Source: CBDDFQ01 sp965227035 (GTDB lineage: Bacteria; Pseudomonadota; Gammaproteobacteria; Burkholderiales; Burkholderiaceae_C). From it: a stretch of 64,000 nt of DNA. Shown here piece after piece: positions 34,666 to 43,900 of this stretch. The position numbers were made by a program, and so were the translations under genes. Positions within the stretch are counted from its first letter, which is position 1. Every line of letters begins with the position of its first letter. The notes under the pieces are model-generated. The model saw only the letters and a program-made list of their open reading frames with translations. It did no database searches and was not told where the DNA came from. The DNA lies in assembly GCA_965227035.1 (NCBI GenBank), contig OZ245724.1, positions 3,596,001 through 3,660,000 on the forward strand, written 5' to 3'.

Positions 34666-35228
34666 TCGGATTTCTCCTGTTGAACCTTGACCAGGCCTTC
34701 GAATTGAAGAATTGAAAGTTTCTTGGTCGCGGTCTTCATGTCTTCTATCAATGCGCCGTCCCCAGGAACCTCGTCGATCAGGACATGAAGATGCTCCAGC
34801 AGTTCATTTCCTGTCGCGTCGCCGGAAAGCTGAAGCGACTTGTAGATTGCGACGCTCTTTGCGAAAGCGACTGCGGCTTCGTCTTCACCGAACGCGTTCT
34901 TGGCTGCATTCAGCGCGGCCGCGTCGGGTTCGAAGTCGGCGAACGACGACGCTTTTTCGGTCGTGTCCTGCACGACCGGAAACGCGTCTTCCACCACATG
35001 CTGCACCGAGTTGTAGAAGGAACACAGCATGTTGATCGCCTTCTCCAGAACCAGCGCATCGGACTGCTCCGGCACACGGCCCGAACGGATCAGATCCGTC
35101 CAGTTCGAGCCGCCACCGTGCAGCGGCGCCCGAAACTGTTCGGGATGCGCATCCATCATCTCCGTCACACACAGGCGTTGCGCGGTGATGAGCGACTCGT
35201 CGCCGCCGCCGGTAGTGCCGGTTTTCAT
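34662..35228 (-). CDS. unrecognised helical protein of the sct operon
   Basis: 188 aa, mostly helical and acidic, with Cys19 and Cys69. No family recognised. Coupled by overlap to sctI downstream and to the small 93-aa gene upstream. A regulator, chaperone or accessory platform protein is possible; no TPR-like repeats of SycD-type chaperones are seen. Confidence 0.5.
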   Translation of the reverse strand: MKTGTTGGGDESLITAQRLCVTEMMDAHPEQFRAPLHGGGSNWTDLIRSGRVPEQSDALVLEKAINMLCSFYNSVQHVVEDAFPVVQDTTEKASSFADFEPDAAALNAAKNAFGEDEAAVAFAKSVAIYKSLQLSGDATGNELLEHLHVLIDEVPGDGALIEDMKTATKKLSILQFEGLVKVQQEKSE

Positions 35229-35509
35229 CAGGCGTACGAGAAAACCGTCGAGGCGTTCTGCTGCATCATCGGCATCATTCCGCTGAACATCGATTGCAGG
35301 AACGTCGCGAGCTGCTGGTAATTCACAGCAGAGTTGCCGGTCGAAGCAATCGGCGAGGCATAACCGTACGGGTTCGCGCCTGCGACTGTCGTGCCTGAGT
35401 TTGCGGGCGCGCCGCCGGTCGAGATCGCCGGCGAGGTCGTCGGAGCATTGACGTTGGTGGGTGCCGAAACCGTGGAGTAGTTTCTCGCGTCGGTGTGAGT
35501 CGTGGACAT
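35228..35509 (-). CDS. unrecognised small protein, possibly secreted
   Basis: 93 aa. The first ~60 residues are Ser/Thr/Ala/Pro/Asn-rich with no charge clusters; the last ~30 form a hydrophobic helix with a Met-rich patch (FLQSMFSGMMPMMQQNAST). No signal peptide. The disordered, Ser-rich N-terminus resembles type III secreted proteins; a pilus, rod or tip part is possible. Coupled to the next gene at 35228. Confidence 0.5.
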   Translation of the reverse strand: MSTTHTDARNYSTVSAPTNVNAPTTSPAISTGGAPANSGTTVAGANPYGYASPIASTGNSAVNYQQLATFLQSMFSGMMPMMQQNASTVFSYA

Positions 35510-35529
35510 GTCTGTTCGCTCCTGGACAG

Positions 35530-35814
35530 TTATTTCGTCAAGCCGAGACGGCCTTCGAGAGCGCTCGAATACATGCGCATGCGTTGCGCCTGCAGGTCGT
35601 TCTCGTTCTTTTGCATCTGGGTCAGATTCGCCTGGATCTTCGCGTTGGCGGTGTTCTGCTCCAGCATCTGGTCCGATGCCTGAACTGCGCCGGTGGAAGC
35701 TCCGGAAGCGCCTCCGCTCACTGCGGACGACACTGCGGGGACTGCCTTACCAAGGGCGTCGATAGCTGCGGGCGCGTATTTAGCGATGGTTCCAAGCACT
35801 GCGGTTGCGGTCAT
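35530..35814 (-). CDS. unrecognised small protein, first gene of the main sct operon
   Basis: 94 aa. Ala/Gly/Ser-rich N-terminal half (AIDALGKAVPAVSSAVSGGA) and a helical Gln/Asn-rich C-terminal half (NAKIQANLTQMQKNENDLQA). No family recognised; could be a pilin- or needle-like subunit, since it is the first gene after the hrp box-like promoter and so probably well expressed. Confidence 0.55.
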   Translation of the reverse strand: MTATAVLGTIAKYAPAAIDALGKAVPAVSSAVSGGASGASTGAVQASDQMLEQNTANAKIQANLTQMQKNENDLQAQRMRMYSSALEGRLGLTK

Positions 35815-35863
35815 ATTCGTTTCTCCAAAAAGTTGCGATGCGGCGGACGCTGCATCTATTTCC

Positions 35864-35891
35864 TGAGTGCCCTCGCGAATTGGCGCAGTTC
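35864..35891 (-). promoter_or_regulatory. hrp box-like ECF promoter of the main sct operon
   Basis: On the minus strand GAACT (35891-35887), 17 bases, CACTCA (35869-35864), 50 bp upstream of the first gene. Same layout as the sites at 23761 and 41676. Confidence 0.6.
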
Positions 35892-35907
35892 ATAGCTGGC
35901 TAGCCGC

Positions 35908-38900
35908 TTACAGCGACGTCGTTTTCACGTTTTCGTCGATTTGGGTATGAATGGCTTCTGTGCGCGAACGAGTTCCTTGAAGAACGTCGTAAGTTGCAGC
36001 CAGCTCGACCGGCGCCGCCGGTCGGAATTGCTCGGCACCCATGCGAAACACCTTCTTGACCTTCCAGGCCTCGGCAAATGCCTGCAGGCTGCGGTAGACC
36101 GCACCATGTCCCTCGCCGCGCCGCGCCTGGGCTGCGAGATGTCTGTCCTCGATGTTGATGATCCCCTGACGCAAGAGTCCGACCCGCTCGTGTTTCCTTG
36201 TGCCTTTGCGATGGGCGGCATCCCTTTTGGTCGTGATCGAGGCGAAAGAGGGCAGCATCGCGAAATCCTCGATGCTGCGATGCGCGGGCATTCCCAGCTC
36301 GACCATCGTCTGTGTGATCGACGGCGACTGCGCTGCGGTGTGAGTCAGATAATCACCGCCGCTCGCGAACGGCGACAAGGTTCCGAGGGTCAGACTGTTC
36401 GATGCCGCCTGCGCGGCTCCCATGAGGTTGATCGAAGTATTCGCGCCCTTGAGACTGATGGGATTGAGCGCGGACAAGGCTCCCTCGGGCGCTGCGACTC
36501 CAGGGTTCATCTGTTTGAAATCGAGACGGCCGAGTTCTTCCACGGCGTTCGCGATTCCCAGGCCTCCGGTCGACAGGGCCAGACCCAGCGATCCGCCCAG
36601 TACCGATCCGCCGATCAGTCGCCCTCCCATGCGCGCCGCGGAGTATTCGCCGTTGCTCAGGATGGCGTTCTTGATCTGCAGTTGTGCAACCCGATAGTCT
36701 CCGAACATCTCCTTGTAGATGCCGAAATCGTCTTTTATGTCTCCGGTTGCTCCGGTCTTGAGCGCCCGATAGTCGGTGATCAGCCGGTCGATGTCTTTAC
36801 CGAATTTCTCTATATCGCGATTGGCTTTGTGAATTGCATCGGTGAACTGCTTCTTGTCCGGCGATCCTTTCTTCAGCGCCAGAGCAGCCTGCGTGAACGT
36901 GACCGCGTTCGGCGCATCGCTCGCATCACTCGCATCGAAAAACTTCTGTGCGCGCAAGCGGCTTTCGGCCTGCTTCAGGTGCTCGCGAATCTTCGGCGTG
37001 TCGGAGATATCCAGGATTCCGGCCCGAATCGCCGCCCAGTCTTCCGCATCGATCGTAAGGCTGCGATTTCGAGCAGTCATCCGGTCCCGCAGCGTTAGCA
37101 AAGAACTGTCTAGAACTTCCTCACCCAACAGGGAGGCGGCCAGCTCGGCGACTTGCGGTTCCAGCGTATCGGCCTTGCCCAGGTGTTTGTCTATCCTGGT
37201 CTTCACCTCGACGACTTTTCGGTTGCTGTCGAAATTTTCCAGTGCTGCCCGTCCTTCGTCCTCGAGGGATCCGCCTGCAACCTCCACCCTTTGCCGGTAC
37301 TTGCCGATCAATGCCTTGTCCTTGGCGTTATCGACGTTTTTCTGGCTGGAATATCTGAGATCGTTCCCGGTCTTCTCGAAGTCGAGAAGCAGCTTCATCT
37401 TGGCCGTGTCCGCACCGGTTCGCGTATCGAAAACAGATCCCAGCAGAAGCCGCCCACGTGTCGCGCGGCTTTGCGCGATACCGCTCATCGCATCGTGCAA
37501 ATGTCTCTGGATCACATCCTCGACCGATTTGTCATGCGCCTCTTCCAGTTTCGGCAGATCGCTCTTCAATTTGTCCGAGATCTGTGCCACCGAGGGCATA
37601 GGCGAAGATGGATTCAGATGAGCGACGGTATCGGCGAGAGCCTGCGTGTTCGCCGACCCCTTCACATGCGTCGCCGCAGTCACCATGCGCGAGGTTTTCG
37701 ACATGATTGCCGTCCCCGCAATACCCACCGCTGCGCCCACTGCCGCGCCGCCTACCGGAGTCGTCGCAATACCGGCTGCAGTCGTTGCGGCCGACGCTGC
37801 AAGTGATACGAGCGCCGAGCTTGCCGCGTTCAACATCATCGAGATAGCAACCGATTTGGCTGTTGCGCGCATGGCGGCGTCGTTGCCCAGATGCCCCAGG
37901 TAGCCTTCTTTGAGCAGCTCGAGAGTCTTGGCGAACGATGGACTCTCTCTCGCCGCTTGCGCTGCGATGTTGTTCGAGTCGCGAAAATCCTGCGCGCCGA
38001 AGACACCACCTTTGTCGCCCCCTCTGTCGTCAAGCCTCGTCGCCACGTCGATCGCGCTCGAAAGGCGCGCAGGCCACTGCGCATCGAGCGTCGCCAGACG
38101 CGCCCTGTATTCGTTTTTCTTCGGACCCTCGGGCATTAACGAAATCAATTGCTCGGTTCGTCTTGCAAGCAGGTCATGGGGCGATCCCTCTTCCGATTTT
38201 TCTTGAGCGCCCACCATGAACGAAGAAAGCTGCGCGAAGATTTGCGCCCTGTCGAGCGTCGAGAAGCCGAACGCCCGGCTCAGCCCACCCGAGTCCGAAT
38301 TCTTGACACTGCTTTCACCGGATAGCTCGCACAGCAGCTCGTGATGCCCGAGCGCAGCCTCGGTGAACGCCTCAGCCGAAGCAGGCGTCGGAAACTTCTG
38401 GTGGATCCATTGGAGTTGCCTGGTCGCCCGGCCAACGACCGGCTGTATCGCGTCGCCCATGGACTCTTCGGTCAGCTTCGTCATGATGCTGCTGATCTCG
38501 TCGCTGCTTAACCTGATCAGCTGTTTCTCGAATACGGAATAAGTAGGGGCAGGCTGATTCGACTTGGTATAGACGCGATGACCTTTCGCGTCGCCCACCA
38601 CTTGAGAAGAGAAGTACTGCGCGCCGGCCTGACCCACTTGTCCGACGATGCCGCGCATGACCAGCACGCCTGCACGCGCCACGCCCAGATTCGCGCCAGG
38701 CAGGAATGCGTTCACGAATCCCAGGGCGGACATTGCGGTAGACACATTGCCGGAGGCCTGAAAGACCTTGTGGGAATAGTTCGCGTGCATGTGATCGAGC
38801 AGTCGATGCTGGTCTTTGTCGAGACCGAACATCGGACCGCCGCATTCGTCGATCATCGATCGAGTCTCTTTCTTCACGGTTGCGTCGAAGCCGCGCAGAA

Positions 38901-39753
38901 ACTCCTTCTTGGACACTGTTCCAGCCAGCGCCTGATCGGACAGACGATCCAGCTCTGCACGCGATCTGGCGGTGCTTTCCTGAAGCTTTCTCGCATGGTC
39001 TTCGACGGTCGAAGACTTCGGTGTCATGAATTCATCGAGCAGCCGGGCGGAGAAACGGTGAACGGAAATTTTGTCTTCGAGGGATCCGTGTTTTGCCTCG
39101 CCCGGCGGAATTGCACTTGTCGCGTCTATCGCCTGCTGGACCGAGTCCGGCGAACTTCTGTCGGATGCGCTCATCGCAAGCCAGTGATCGAGCGCTTTCT
39201 CGGTGTCGTTGCGAATCATCCGATTGAGCGCCGAGTCGGCGTCGTCGGTGTCGAACATGCCGGCAATGATGGCCCCGCGATTTCGATTCGAGGATGCGCT
39301 CGTCTCGCCCGCAGGCGCTTCCTTGAATACGTCGACCACCATCTTTTTGACATCGCCGTAGGCATGACTCATGGTCTTGCCCAACTCGCGATTGGTGATC
39401 GAGTGCAGATGGTTTCTCAACTCGTTGGATCTGCCGGCGGTCATGTCGACATATCGGCGCGAGACTTCTTCAGCTATCTGGTCGACTGCAGCCTCGTAGG
39501 TCGACACACTTGGACCCGTGCCCGCGTTGACCAGGCTGGCTACTTCGAATTTCTCCTTGTTGGCTCGTAACGCAACGGAGTTTGCGTCGGCATGTCGTTT
39601 TCGATTCGACTGCGGCGTCGCCTTCCCATTTTTCGGCATCGACGTCGACACGAGGGCATCGAGCTTCGCACTGACTCCACTTGAATAACCGGTCGCCATC
39701 GTGCGGATCTTGTACGCCGTAGACAGCGTACTTGCATGCAGTTTTGTCGCCAT
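35908..39753 (-). CDS. very large unrecognised protein, probable type III secreted effector or translocator
   Basis: 1281 aa, no signal peptide. The N-terminal ~60 residues are Ser/Thr/Ala-rich and basic, as expected of a type III signal. Three Gly/Ala-rich hydrophobic segments lie near residues 330-372, 634-685 (AASSALVSLAASAATTAAGI) and 1040-1072; the regions between are charged helices, some likely coiled coil (residues 740-960). No catalytic motif recognised. It starts 36 bp after sctR ends and so is co-transcribed with sctQ-sctR. Only the long, well-ordered frame and context are certain. Confidence 0.75.
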   Translation of the reverse strand: MATKLHASTLSTAYKIRTMATGYSSGVSAKLDALVSTSMPKNGKATPQSNRKRHADANSVALRANKEKFEVASLVNAGTGPSVSTYEAAVDQIAEEVSRRYVDMTAGRSNELRNHLHSITNRELGKTMSHAYGDVKKMVVDVFKEAPAGETSASSNRNRGAIIAGMFDTDDADSALNRMIRNDTEKALDHWLAMSASDRSSPDSVQQAIDATSAIPPGEAKHGSLEDKISVHRFSARLLDEFMTPKSSTVEDHARKLQESTARSRAELDRLSDQALAGTVSKKEFLRGFDATVKKETRSMIDECGGPMFGLDKDQHRLLDHMHANYSHKVFQASGNVSTAMSALGFVNAFLPGANLGVARAGVLVMRGIVGQVGQAGAQYFSSQVVGDAKGHRVYTKSNQPAPTYSVFEKQLIRLSSDEISSIMTKLTEESMGDAIQPVVGRATRQLQWIHQKFPTPASAEAFTEAALGHHELLCELSGESSVKNSDSGGLSRAFGFSTLDRAQIFAQLSSFMVGAQEKSEEGSPHDLLARRTEQLISLMPEGPKKNEYRARLATLDAQWPARLSSAIDVATRLDDRGGDKGGVFGAQDFRDSNNIAAQAARESPSFAKTLELLKEGYLGHLGNDAAMRATAKSVAISMMLNAASSALVSLAASAATTAAGIATTPVGGAAVGAAVGIAGTAIMSKTSRMVTAATHVKGSANTQALADTVAHLNPSSPMPSVAQISDKLKSDLPKLEEAHDKSVEDVIQRHLHDAMSGIAQSRATRGRLLLGSVFDTRTGADTAKMKLLLDFEKTGNDLRYSSQKNVDNAKDKALIGKYRQRVEVAGGSLEDEGRAALENFDSNRKVVEVKTRIDKHLGKADTLEPQVAELAASLLGEEVLDSSLLTLRDRMTARNRSLTIDAEDWAAIRAGILDISDTPKIREHLKQAESRLRAQKFFDASDASDAPNAVTFTQAALALKKGSPDKKQFTDAIHKANRDIEKFGKDIDRLITDYRALKTGATGDIKDDFGIYKEMFGDYRVAQLQIKNAILSNGEYSAARMGGRLIGGSVLGGSLGLALSTGGLGIANAVEELGRLDFKQMNPGVAAPEGALSALNPISLKGANTSINLMGAAQAASNSLTLGTLSPFASGGDYLTHTAAQSPSITQTMVELGMPAHRSIEDFAMLPSFASITTKRDAAHRKGTRKHERVGLLRQGIINIEDRHLAAQARRGEGHGAVYRSLQAFAEAWKVKKVFRMGAEQFRPAAPVELAATYDVLQGTRSRTEAIHTQIDENVKTTSL

Positions 39754-39789
39754 AATTTCTCTTCATGGGTTGATGGAAGAAATGTCGAC

Positions 39790-40452
39790 TCAATAAGAAT
39801 CGACCAGGGAAGTGAAAAGCCGACCCCATCCATCAAGCTGCACGAACAACAGCAGTTTCAGTGGGAGCGATATCACCATGGGGGACACCATCTGCATGCC
39901 GAGCGCCAACAACAGGTTCGACACCAGCAGATCGATCACTACAAAAGGCACGTAAAGAAGAAACCCGATCTCGAATGCCTGCTGAAGTTGCGAGACGACG
40001 AATGCGGGCATCACCACGACGTAATCGCGGTCGGTCATTTCCCTGGACATCTCGCGCGGCCAGTGTTTGCGAGCCATCTCGACAAACAGACCACGCTCCT
40101 CAGGAGTCGTGTTCTTCACCATGAAATCGCGGAACGGCTCTGCGGCATTGCCCGCGCGCGCAAGGTCGATCGACGCCGATCCAGGCGACACATTGCCCGG
40201 GGTGGAGTCGGCGGTGTACAGATCCACCGATCGCTTGACCGTCGGTGCCATGACGAATGCAGTAGCAGCCAACGCAATCGCGTAAATCGCCATGCTTGGC
40301 GGCACCTGCTGTATGCCGATCGCATTTCTCACGATGGCAAGCACGACCGCCATCTTCAGCATCGATGTCGTGCACAGGATGAGCAATGGCAGAACCGCCA
40401 GGGCGCCGAGGAATACGGCCAGGCTGATCGGGTCCATTGCCGACAAGCTCAT
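39790..40452 (-). CDS. sctR: type III export apparatus protein SctR
   Basis: 220 aa from ATG 40452 (overlapping the sctQ stop as ATGA). The frame extends further upstream, but that part lies in sctQ and is Arg-rich noise. FliP/SctR features: LLILCTTSMLKMAVVLAIVRNAIG and PFVVIDLLVSNLLLALGMQM, MVSPMVISLPLKLLLFVQLDGW. Forms the export gate with SctS and SctT, which are coded in a different operon here. Confidence 0.95.
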   Translation of the reverse strand: MSLSAMDPISLAVFLGALAVLPLLILCTTSMLKMAVVLAIVRNAIGIQQVPPSMAIYAIALAATAFVMAPTVKRSVDLYTADSTPGNVSPGSASIDLARAGNAAEPFRDFMVKNTTPEERGLFVEMARKHWPREMSREMTDRDYVVVMPAFVVSQLQQAFEIGFLLYVPFVVIDLLVSNLLLALGMQMVSPMVISLPLKLLLFVQLDGWGRLFTSLVDSY

Positions 40453-40766
40453 AACTCGATCGCCGTAGCGCCGATGGCAAGAACTTCCACTGCGAGTTGT
40501 CCTTCTATGCTGACCAGCTCGCCGTGTGCAATGGCTTTGCCGTTTACGAGCAGCGCTACCTGACCTCGCGCCGGTGCGCGTATGTCGAGAAGGTCTCCCG
40601 TTTCCAAAGACCGCAGTTGCGCGAACGAGGCGCAGAGTGTTCCGACGCTGAAAACCACTTCGACCTCCATGGCGTCGACGACAGACTCGGGTGCCCCAAG
40701 CGGCTCGCCCGGTTCGTCGTAGGACTCGGCGTCCAGGTCCGTTTGATCGTCGGTCGGGTATGACAT
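40449..40766 (-). CDS. probable internal-start product, SctQ C-terminal fragment
   Basis: In-frame ATG at 40766 (codon 312 of sctQ) opens MSYPTDDQTDLDAESYDEPG and is preceded by GGAG seven bases upstream. This would give a 105-aa protein carrying just the SPOA domain. Several sctQ genes are known to produce such a short form, which joins the full-length protein in the sorting platform. Confidence 0.6.
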   Translation of the reverse strand: MSYPTDDQTDLDAESYDEPGEPLGAPESVVDAMEVEVVFSVGTLCASFAQLRSLETGDLLDIRAPARGQVALLVNGKAIAHGELVSIEGQLAVEVLAIGATAIEL

Positions 40767-41699
40767 ATGAGTGCTCCACGAATGAAAGTAAAAAGCGGGT
40801 GTAGCGCCGCCGGAAATATGCAAGATCAGTCGGGGCGCCGTGCGCTCTGCACCGAGCGCCGCAACCCACCGTTCGGCGTTGTGAGGCTCGCGCGATACGA
40901 ATTCCCGAACGGCGATCGCATCGCCGCAACGAAGCGAGATCAGCCCGGTGCGCTCGATTCGGGCGCTTCCGATGCAGATCGGTTTCGCGACCTCGGTCGC
41001 GAGCAATGCATGCGAGGTTGCCGAGCCATTAGCTGAGCGTGAGTTCGATCGCTCCCAGCCGCATTCGCCGAATATTCTTGTCGCCTCTCGGGCCTGCATC
41101 GCGGCTTCGGTCGCAACCTGCGCCTGGCCTTCCCCCGACCACGAAACCATGAATGCGATCGAATCGCGCGGTCTTCTCGCGTTGGCATCCAAGAGCGCCA
41201 GCTCGCCTCCGAACGCACTTCGAAAACGATCCGGCAACAGCGCGACAAAAAGCGCTGCCAATGCGTCGCGGTCGACCAATCGATCGGGTTGGTCGACCTC
41301 GACACCCATCCCGCTCATGCCACTCATCCCGCTCAACAGGCCAAGCCACGCGAGATCGGCGAACCAGATCTGGCCATGGATAGAGCGAAGCAACACACCG
41401 GGATCCGCCCGGGCTTCGTCGATTGCCTGCGCAGATGCGAGCAGGCGAATCTGCATGTCGGAGTTGGACAGGCCTCGACCCATCTGCTCTCGCAGCTGCG
41501 CCAGATCGCGTCGAATCGACCGCACCGGTATTCGAAGGATGCCGGCTCGAGGACGTATGACGCGGTCGTTCATCGGATGGGCGTAGTTCTGCTGAAGAAA
41601 CAAATAAGTGGGCAATCCGACGGACAAAGTTCGCGGATCGGCACCACGGTTTGCATTCAGTCCCCGATCGACAGCGAACTTGTTCCGGTGCGGTGTCAC
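40449..41699 (-). CDS. sctQ: type III cytoplasmic ring protein SctQ
   Basis: 416 aa from GTG 41699 with GGGAGGG about 10 bases upstream; ATG 41573 is an alternative. The C-terminal ~75 residues are a SPOA/surface-presentation domain (EVEVVFSVGTLCASFAQLRS, GDLLDIRAPARGQVALLVNG). Forms the sorting platform. It reads divergently from sctV, 65 bp away. Confidence 0.88.
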   Translation of the reverse strand: MTPHRNKFAVDRGLNANRGADPRTLSVGLPTYLFLQQNYAHPMNDRVIRPRAGILRIPVRSIRRDLAQLREQMGRGLSNSDMQIRLLASAQAIDEARADPGVLLRSIHGQIWFADLAWLGLLSGMSGMSGMGVEVDQPDRLVDRDALAALFVALLPDRFRSAFGGELALLDANARRPRDSIAFMVSWSGEGQAQVATEAAMQAREATRIFGECGWERSNSRSANGSATSHALLATEVAKPICIGSARIERTGLISLRCGDAIAVREFVSREPHNAERWVAALGAERTAPRLILHISGGATPAFYFHSWSTHMSYPTDDQTDLDAESYDEPGEPLGAPESVVDAMEVEVVFSVGTLCASFAQLRSLETGDLLDIRAPARGQVALLVNGKAIAHGELVSIEGQLAVEVLAIGATAIEL

Positions 41700-41702
41700 T
41701 CA
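41676..41702 (+). promoter_or_regulatory. hrp box-like ECF promoter of sctV-sctD-sctN
   Basis: GAACT (41676-41680), 16 bases, CACTCA (41697-41702), 62 bp upstream of the sctV ATG. It overlaps the 5' end of sctQ on the other strand. Confidence 0.6.
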
Positions 41703-41764
41703 ATCGAAATCCCTCCCGCCAGCGGCAACAAGTACTGCTGGCGACAGCCCATCTCACCGTCGAC

Positions 41765-43900
41765 ATGTCATCTGAACCCCATCCCAAGCCACAGGGCTTT
41801 CTGGCGACCCTTGCCAGATTCACGAGTCCGCTTCTCGTCGGCGGTGGAAGATCCGAGTTTGTGATGGCCGCCTTCATCGTCGCGGTTGTCCTGACGATGA
41901 TCATGCCGTTGCCCACGGCACTGCTCGACGTACTCATCGCGATCAACATCAGCGTGTCGGCTTTTCTGATCGTGATGGCGCTTCAGATCAAGGAGCCGCT
42001 CCAGCTCACCACGTTTCCGGCGCTGCTGCTGCTCACGACTTTGCTTCGGCTGTCGCTGTCGGTCGCCAGCACCCGGCTGATTCTTCTCGACGGCGATGCG
42101 GGACACATCATCGACGCCTTCGGTAGCGTCACGGTGGGTGGCAACGTCGTGGTCGGACTCGTCATCTTCCTGATATTGACCGTGGTGCAATTTCTGGTGA
42201 TCACGAAAGGCTCCGAACGCGTCGCCGAGGTGGGCGCACGTTTCGCTCTCGATGGCATGCCGGGAAAGCAGATGGCAATCGACATGGAGCTTCGAAACAA
42301 TGCCATCAGCCCGGAAGTGGCGCGCACCCGACGGGCAGCGGTCGTTCAGGAATCCCAGTTTTTCGGCTCCATGGACGGTGCCATGAAATTTGTGAAGGGT
42401 GACGCCATCGCCGGCATCATCATCCTGCTAACCAATCTCATTGCCGGACTCGCTATCGGCATCACGCAACGCAATATGGCAGCAGCAGATGCACTGCGCG
42501 TTTATTCCATCCTGACCATCGGCGATGGTCTGGTCGCCCAGTTGCCCGCACTGCTTACATCGCTCACGGCCGGCCTGATCGTGACCCGGGTCGCCACATC
42601 GGCCGTAACCGGTCCCACCAGCATCGGAGCGGAAATCATCGATCAGTTCCGAAGCGTTCCCCGTGCATGGATCGCGGCGGGTGGAGCAATTCTCGTATTC
42701 GGTCTCATACCCGGCATGCCTTTTCCGGTGTTCGCACTTCTGGCGGCGCTGTCGACGGGCGTCGGTGTGTACCTGATGCGCCTTTCGCTGCGTCTCGAAA
42801 AGGGATCGGCGAAAAAAGACAGCGGAATGATCGACAACGCGGATGATTTCGGCATCGTCGAGCATTACGAACTTCGCACACATACCGGCGAACGCGGAAG
42901 GGAAACGGTCGCAGCCGCGATCAACGTGGCTCGCGATGTGCGCAACCAGTTGATCGACCGGTACGGAATGTTCCTGCCGCCGATCAAAATCAAATTCGAT
43001 GACGTGACGCCGCCTGGTGAGTTCGAGTTTCTTTGCGACGAGAGCTTCATGTTCGGCGGATTCTTCAACGACACGCGCAGTGTCGTGCACTGCTCGCTCG
43101 ATCGGTTGACGAACGCCGGCATCACGCCGTCCGCGAGTTCGCGAGTCGAGCTGTCCACTCGAGTGAGACACTGGATCGACGAGGCCGAGGTCGATGCAGC
43201 AAAAGCTGCGGGTATCGAGGTATCGAGTGCAAGTACGCTCTACCGCTCGCAGATGCGCACCATTCTTCTGCGCACCGGATACCGATTCGTCGGCATTCAG
43301 GAGACTCACAAAATCATCGGATACGTTGCTGCCCGATTTCCCGACCTTGCGAAGGAACTCGATCGAGTGCTTCCTCCATCCCGCATGGCCGAAGTGCTTC
43401 AACGACTCGTCGCAGAGCGAATCAGCATTCGTAATTTTCGGCTCGTCATCGAGACACTCGTCGAATGGGCGCAACGCGAGCGGGACGCGGTGCTTCTCAC
43501 CGAATGTGTTCGAGCCGCGCTAAGAAGGCAGATCTGCGAGGAGTTCGGGGTTGGAGATTCAATCAACGCTTACCTGCTCAAACCCGATACCGAAACGCTT
43601 ATTCGCGACTCGGTTCGACAGACTTCTTACGGCAGCTTCGTTACGCTCGGTTGGGAGCAAACGCAGGATTTCGTCTCTCAAATCGAGCGCTTGCTGGAAG
43701 GGCGCGACCTGACCCAATCCGAGCCGGTCGTGCTGACCGCGCAAGACATTCGCCCCCACGTCAGAAAAATGCTGGAGGATCATTTCTTCGAACTTCCGGT
43801 GCTGTCCTTCAACGAAATCCTTCCCGAGTACAGGATCCAGCCCATCGGCGTGGTGGAGCTGGGAATGGATGACGACATGCTGGACGAAATGGAGGAATGA
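41765..43900 (+). CDS. sctV: type III major export apparatus protein SctV
   Basis: 711 aa from ATG 41765, chosen because a further in-frame TTG at 41651 would lie upstream of the hrp box. Eight hydrophobic segments in the first ~330 residues, the FHIPEP-family motif RFALDGMPGKQMAIDMELRN, and the large cytoplasmic ring-forming domain. It selects and unfolds substrates. First gene of the plus-strand sctV-sctD-sctN operon. Confidence 0.95.
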   Translation: MSSEPHPKPQGFLATLARFTSPLLVGGGRSEFVMAAFIVAVVLTMIMPLPTALLDVLIAINISVSAFLIVMALQIKEPLQLTTFPALLLLTTLLRLSLSVASTRLILLDGDAGHIIDAFGSVTVGGNVVVGLVIFLILTVVQFLVITKGSERVAEVGARFALDGMPGKQMAIDMELRNNAISPEVARTRRAAVVQESQFFGSMDGAMKFVKGDAIAGIIILLTNLIAGLAIGITQRNMAAADALRVYSILTIGDGLVAQLPALLTSLTAGLIVTRVATSAVTGPTSIGAEIIDQFRSVPRAWIAAGGAILVFGLIPGMPFPVFALLAALSTGVGVYLMRLSLRLEKGSAKKDSGMIDNADDFGIVEHYELRTHTGERGRETVAAAINVARDVRNQLIDRYGMFLPPIKIKFDDVTPPGEFEFLCDESFMFGGFFNDTRSVVHCSLDRLTNAGITPSASSRVELSTRVRHWIDEAEVDAAKAAGIEVSSASTLYRSQMRTILLRTGYRFVGIQETHKIIGYVAARFPDLAKELDRVLPPSRMAEVLQRLVAERISIRNFRLVIETLVEWAQRERDAVLLTECVRAALRRQICEEFGVGDSINAYLLKPDTETLIRDSVRQTSYGSFVTLGWEQTQDFVSQIERLLEGRDLTQSEPVVLTAQDIRPHVRKMLEDHFFELPVLSFNEILPEYRIQPIGVVELGMDDDMLDEMEE

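Noticed and set aside
40453..40929. N-terminal extension of sctR by about 159 codons
   Set aside because: Lies in the coding part of sctQ in another frame, is Arg-rich, and the ATG at 40452 couples perfectly with the sctQ stop.
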